Of a stretch of DNA of 64,000 nucleotides, positions 60,982 through 64,000 are shown piece after piece. A program made the position numbers and the translations under genes. The notes beneath the pieces were generated by a model. That model had not been told where the DNA came from. It did not search any database and saw only the letters and a program-made list of their open reading frames with translations. Source of the DNA: Nitrospiraceae bacterium (GTDB lineage Bacteria; Nitrospirota; Nitrospiria; Nitrospirales; UBA8639); contig JACKFE010000003.1 in assembly GCA_020632635.1 (NCBI GenBank), positions 310,001 through 374,000 on the forward strand, given 5' to 3'. Every line of letters starts with the position of its first letter. The first letter of the stretch is position 1.

Positions 60982-61959
60982 TCACCCTTTCAGCGCCATC
61001 TCCCCCTTCAAGGCCGGATAAGGCTTCCGCCCAAGATGCTCCAATAATTTATCCCGTAATTCAGTTGGATGAAATTTCGTCACATAATCCGTCACGCCCA
61101 CCGACTTGCCCTTATCGACGTTACATTGACCGGATAAGGATGAATGCATAAGGACCGGTAACCCTTGCAGCCGTGGATCCTCTCGAATATGCTTGGTCAA
61201 AGAAAATCCATCCATTTCGGGCATTTCTATATCCGTAATGACACCCGAAAAATAATGAGAAATGGGTAGGTCCAGTTTTTCAGCAAGTTCCGCACATTGG
61301 CGTAAACGATTCAGTGCCTCACGTCCGGTTTGAGTTTCCTCCCATGACATTCCCAGCCGTTCAAGCGTCTTGGTAATTTGTTTCCGGGCGACCAATGAAT
61401 CGTCCGCCAGTAACACCCGCTTACCTTCCAATTCTTGAACCGCCTCGATACCGATAAGAATTTCATCTTCGGTCCGGGGATGCAGTTCGGCCAACACCTT
61501 TTCCACATCCAGAATCAAGACCATGCGTCCATCTTCCAGTTTGGTCACGGCCGTCACCGCTCCTTGGCGACTCGATTGAACCATAGGGGGAGGAATTTGG
61601 ATTTTCTCCCAGGACATCCGAATAATTCGATCCACGCCACCGACTAAAAATCCCTGCTTATTATCGTTATATTCAGCAATAATGAGTTTCCCGCCATTCG
61701 GATCCAGGGGACCGAGTCCTATGGCCTGCTTGAGATCGACCAAGGCCACATTTTCTCCCCGCAAATTCACAATGCCCAAAATCCGGGGATCTGAATCCGG
61801 AATTTTCGTCACCGCCGGCATCTTCATAACTTCTCGAATTTTAAAAACGTTGATGCCGTAAATTTCTTCCGTACCAAGATGAAACATTAATAATTCCATT
61901 TTGTTGGCACCAGCCAACCGAGTTCGTTGATCGATTTCTGCCATCCACTTTGCCATCAT
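60982..61959 (-). CDS. cheV: Chemotaxis coupling/response protein CheV
   Basis: CheV is a CheW domain fused to a receiver and helps coupling and adaptation. The 325-residue protein has the CheW part first (MELLMFHLGTEEIYGINVFK, PDSDPRILGIVNLRGENVAL) and the receiver last (VLLADDSLVARKQITKTLER, GVITDIEMPEMDGFSLTKHI, VTKFHPTEL). All phosphorylation residues are present. It lies between cheA (93 bp gap) and the dCache receptor gene. Confidence 0.93.
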   Translation of the reverse strand: MMAKWMAEIDQRTRLAGANKMELLMFHLGTEEIYGINVFKIREVMKMPAVTKIPDSDPRILGIVNLRGENVALVDLKQAIGLGPLDPNGGKLIIAEYNDNKQGFLVGGVDRIIRMSWEKIQIPPPMVQSSRQGAVTAVTKLEDGRMVLILDVEKVLAELHPRTEDEILIGIEAVQELEGKRVLLADDSLVARKQITKTLERLGMSWEETQTGREALNRLRQCAELAEKLDLPISHYFSGVITDIEMPEMDGFSLTKHIREDPRLQGLPVLMHSSLSGQCNVDKGKSVGVTDYVTKFHPTELRDKLLEHLGRKPYPALKGEMALKG

Positions 61960-62052
61960 AAGTACTCCTCACACCCATTTATCCTACGTCTTCATCCAAA
62001 GTTTTCCTGGAATTCAGAACTAACATCACTACCACCTATCAATGAACAGGCA

Positions 62053-63942
62053 TCAGATGCCTGCCAGAGTTGTCGATTTCACTTCCCCTACCAAGTCTGC
62101 CATATCCAAAATCAACACGACTTTCCCGTCTCCGGTTATTGTCGCCCCAGCGACTCCTTTCACATTGGCCAGATAATCGCCTAATGATTTAATGACGACT
62201 TCCTCTTGCGCTCTCAACCGATCAACCACCACCCCAAAACGCCGTTCTCCCACAGCGACCACCACGACATAGCATTCCTCAGTTTCCTTGGAATTGGGAA
62301 TATGAAATGTTTGCCCTAAATCCAACAGAGGTAAAATTCGCTCTCGCAAATTTAGCACCGCTTGCCCGTTCACACTTTTAATTTCTTCTTTGGTCACCTT
62401 CACCGCTTCAATGACCGACGCCAACGGAATGGCAAACGTGGCGCACTCGACTTCCACCATCAAGGCCTGAATGATCGCGACCGTCAAGGGTAATTTGATC
62501 GTCACGAGACTGCCGCGCCCCATTTCGGAATCCAATTCCAAACTGCCGTTCATCCGGCTAATATTCGTGCGAACCACATCCATGCCAACACCCCGTCCCG
62601 ACAAGTCACTCACCTGATCGGCAGTACTAAACCCTGGCAGAAAGATCAGATTCATAATGTCTTTGGGAGACATCGCACTAAGATCCGCTTCAGAGACTAA
62701 GCCTTTTTCAAGAGCCTTAGACGCGATCTTATCAACTTGAAGTCCGCGCCCATCATCTTCGATACGAATGACAATACTATTCCCTTCTTGGTAGGCCGAG
62801 AGCCGAACATAGCCTTCAGTATTTTTTCCTTTTAATCTCCGCTCTTCAGTCACCTCTAATCCATGGTCCATAGAATTCCTAACCAGATGCACCAAAGGAT
62901 CACCCAGTTCATCCGCCACGGATTTATCCACCTCGGTATCTTCCCCAGCCAACTCCAATCGAACCTGCTTGCCCAATTTGCTGGCGACATCCCGAACCAA
63001 ACGGGGAAATCTGGAAAATACCTTTCGAATCGGAACCATTCGCGTTTTCATGACCGCTAATTGCAAATCGGAGGTCACAAGATTTAATTGGGCCAGGGTA
63101 ATACCCAACTCGCGGACTAATCCATTTGTCTCATATTGTTCTTCAAGCCCAAAGCCCAATTTCATCAACCGATTACGATTCAAAACCAATTCCCCAACTA
63201 AATTCATCACGTGATCCAATCGCCTTGTCTCGACTCGAACAGTCTGATCCTCCTCTTTTATGGTCGAGGACTTTGGCGGAGCAGGATTGGCAGCCTGCAA
63301 GGTTCTGGAAGCCGCTTCTTTCATTTTATTGAGTACTTCAGACAGTCCGGGACTCGAATCGGAAGTCGTAATGACCTCTTCTTCCTTTGGCATAGTAGAT
63401 TCAACTGATGAAGTGACAGAAGGCGTCGGATTTTCGTTTGGCTCCGCCTCATCCTCCGTCTCTGAAAGAGAACTGGAGGAAGTTGGGGTTGATAGATCTG
63501 GAGGAGTCTGTTGAATATTCTTGGAAACAGGGGGAGGCGGGCATAAATCAGCAGCACTTTCCATTGTGAGCGTCAACTTGTTCACAATCATGTCGATTTC
63601 AACATGAGAGTCTTCTCCCGTTGCACGAATGTCCGCCTGCAAAGCCTTCACCGCATCCACTGCTTCCAAAATAATGTCGATAATAAAAGGGGAAACGGCC
63701 ATTTCGCCTTGGCGTAATTTGTTCAACAGGCTTTCCCCCTGATGAGCCACTTCGACAAGATGGGTAAAGCCTAAAAACCCGGCTGATCCCTTCATACTAT
63801 GCATGCATCGGAAAATTTCGTTTAACAGTTCGGCATTGGAAGGTTCGGCCTCCAATTTCACAAAATGCTGGTCCAGCGCCTCCAACATTTCAGAGCTTTC
63901 CGCCAAGAAATCATTTAATATTTCTTGCATTTCATCATTCAT
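62053..63942 (-). CDS. cheA: Chemotaxis histidine kinase CheA
   Basis: CheA autophosphorylates in response to receptors and passes phosphate to CheY, CheB and CheV. The 629-residue protein has an N-terminal HPt domain with the phospho-His in CMHSMKGSAGFLGFTHLVEV, and a Pro/Ser/Glu-rich linker (about 130-215) where a P2 domain would lie. The dimerisation helices (LDHVMNLVGELVLNRNRLMK), the ATPase core (HLVRNSMDHGLE, IRIEDDGRGLQ, GRGVGMDVVRTNIS) and a C-terminal CheW-like domain follow. AAGGA lies 7 nt before the ATG. It starts the chemotaxis unit; cheY and cheR must lie elsewhere. Confidence 0.96.
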   Translation of the reverse strand: MNDEMQEILNDFLAESSEMLEALDQHFVKLEAEPSNAELLNEIFRCMHSMKGSAGFLGFTHLVEVAHQGESLLNKLRQGEMAVSPFIIDIILEAVDAVKALQADIRATGEDSHVEIDMIVNKLTLTMESAADLCPPPPVSKNIQQTPPDLSTPTSSSSLSETEDEAEPNENPTPSVTSSVESTMPKEEEVITTSDSSPGLSEVLNKMKEAASRTLQAANPAPPKSSTIKEEDQTVRVETRRLDHVMNLVGELVLNRNRLMKLGFGLEEQYETNGLVRELGITLAQLNLVTSDLQLAVMKTRMVPIRKVFSRFPRLVRDVASKLGKQVRLELAGEDTEVDKSVADELGDPLVHLVRNSMDHGLEVTEERRLKGKNTEGYVRLSAYQEGNSIVIRIEDDGRGLQVDKIASKALEKGLVSEADLSAMSPKDIMNLIFLPGFSTADQVSDLSGRGVGMDVVRTNISRMNGSLELDSEMGRGSLVTIKLPLTVAIIQALMVEVECATFAIPLASVIEAVKVTKEEIKSVNGQAVLNLRERILPLLDLGQTFHIPNSKETEECYVVVVAVGERRFGVVVDRLRAQEEVVIKSLGDYLANVKGVAGATITGDGKVVLILDMADLVGEVKSTTLAGI

Positions 63943-64000
63943 AGTCGATCCTTTACTTTTCCGACTCCCACTGCCTTCCCGTCCGGGAGATGACTAGGCA

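Overview
The window reads as chromosome of a free-living, flagellated Gram-negative bacterium. L-ring and P-ring genes (flgH, flgI) and the start of a bamA-like gene show an outer membrane. The gene content, the moderate base composition (about half G+C by eye) and the c-di-GMP and chemotaxis mix would fit a Nitrospira-type member of Nitrospirota. That assignment is an inference from memory, not a search result.

Layout. (1) 1-406, minus strand: N-terminus of a BamA/Omp85 protein, running off the window edge. (2) 880-6280, plus strand: a housekeeping operon of lon, thiL, a DUF2062 membrane protein and an HD-domain phosphohydrolase. (3) From 63942 down to 6326 almost everything lies on the minus strand and forms one long motility region. 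In transcription order it holds cheA, cheV, two chemoreceptors, cheB, cheW, motA, motB, then flgF-flgG-flgA-flgH-flgI-flgJ(rod cap)-flgM-flgN-flgK-flgL. Next come a GGDEF response regulator, a hybrid histidine kinase, fliW and csrA. About 27 kb of sugar-nucleotide, radical-SAM and glycosyltransferase genes follow (40031 to 13051). The region ends with fliC, flaG, fliD, fliS, fliT, an orphan histidine-phosphotransfer-like domain, a PilZ protein and a lipoprotein.

How it fits together. The 27-kb block sits between csrA and the only flagellin gene of the window, so it is best read as a flagellin glycosylation island. Its first half looks like an activated-sugar pathway: an SDR epimerase/dehydratase, an HddC-like nucleotidyltransferase, an HddA-like heptose kinase, a DegT-fold enzyme, an aspartate-type aminotransferase, two B12-type radical SAM proteins and an acetolactate-synthase-like ThDP enzyme. 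In the DegT-fold enzyme the PLP lysine is replaced by histidine, as in the sugar 3-dehydratases ColD and E1. That enzyme next to the ThDP enzyme recalls the yersiniose route to branched 3-deoxy sugars. The second half is six large transferases, several of them multi-domain fusions: GT plus three methyltransferases, GT2-like plus GT4, four GT-A modules plus TPR, a Maf-like N-domain plus CgeB-type GT, and two GT9 (heptosyltransferase-type) proteins. No described flagellar system with this exact set is known to me; it is the best candidate for a new system here.

Regulation can be read in several places. fliC has a sigma-28 type promoter and a leader with a 9-bp hairpin presenting GGA in a 6-nt loop, followed by a GGA-rich Shine-Dalgarno, which is the arrangement of a two-site CsrA target. 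csrA and its antagonist fliW lie at the other end of the island. flgM has its own sigma-28 type promoter, and flgF has a close match to the sigma-54 -24/-12 consensus. A weaker sigma-28-like site lies before cheB. No tRNA, rRNA, CRISPR array, transposase or integrase was recognised.
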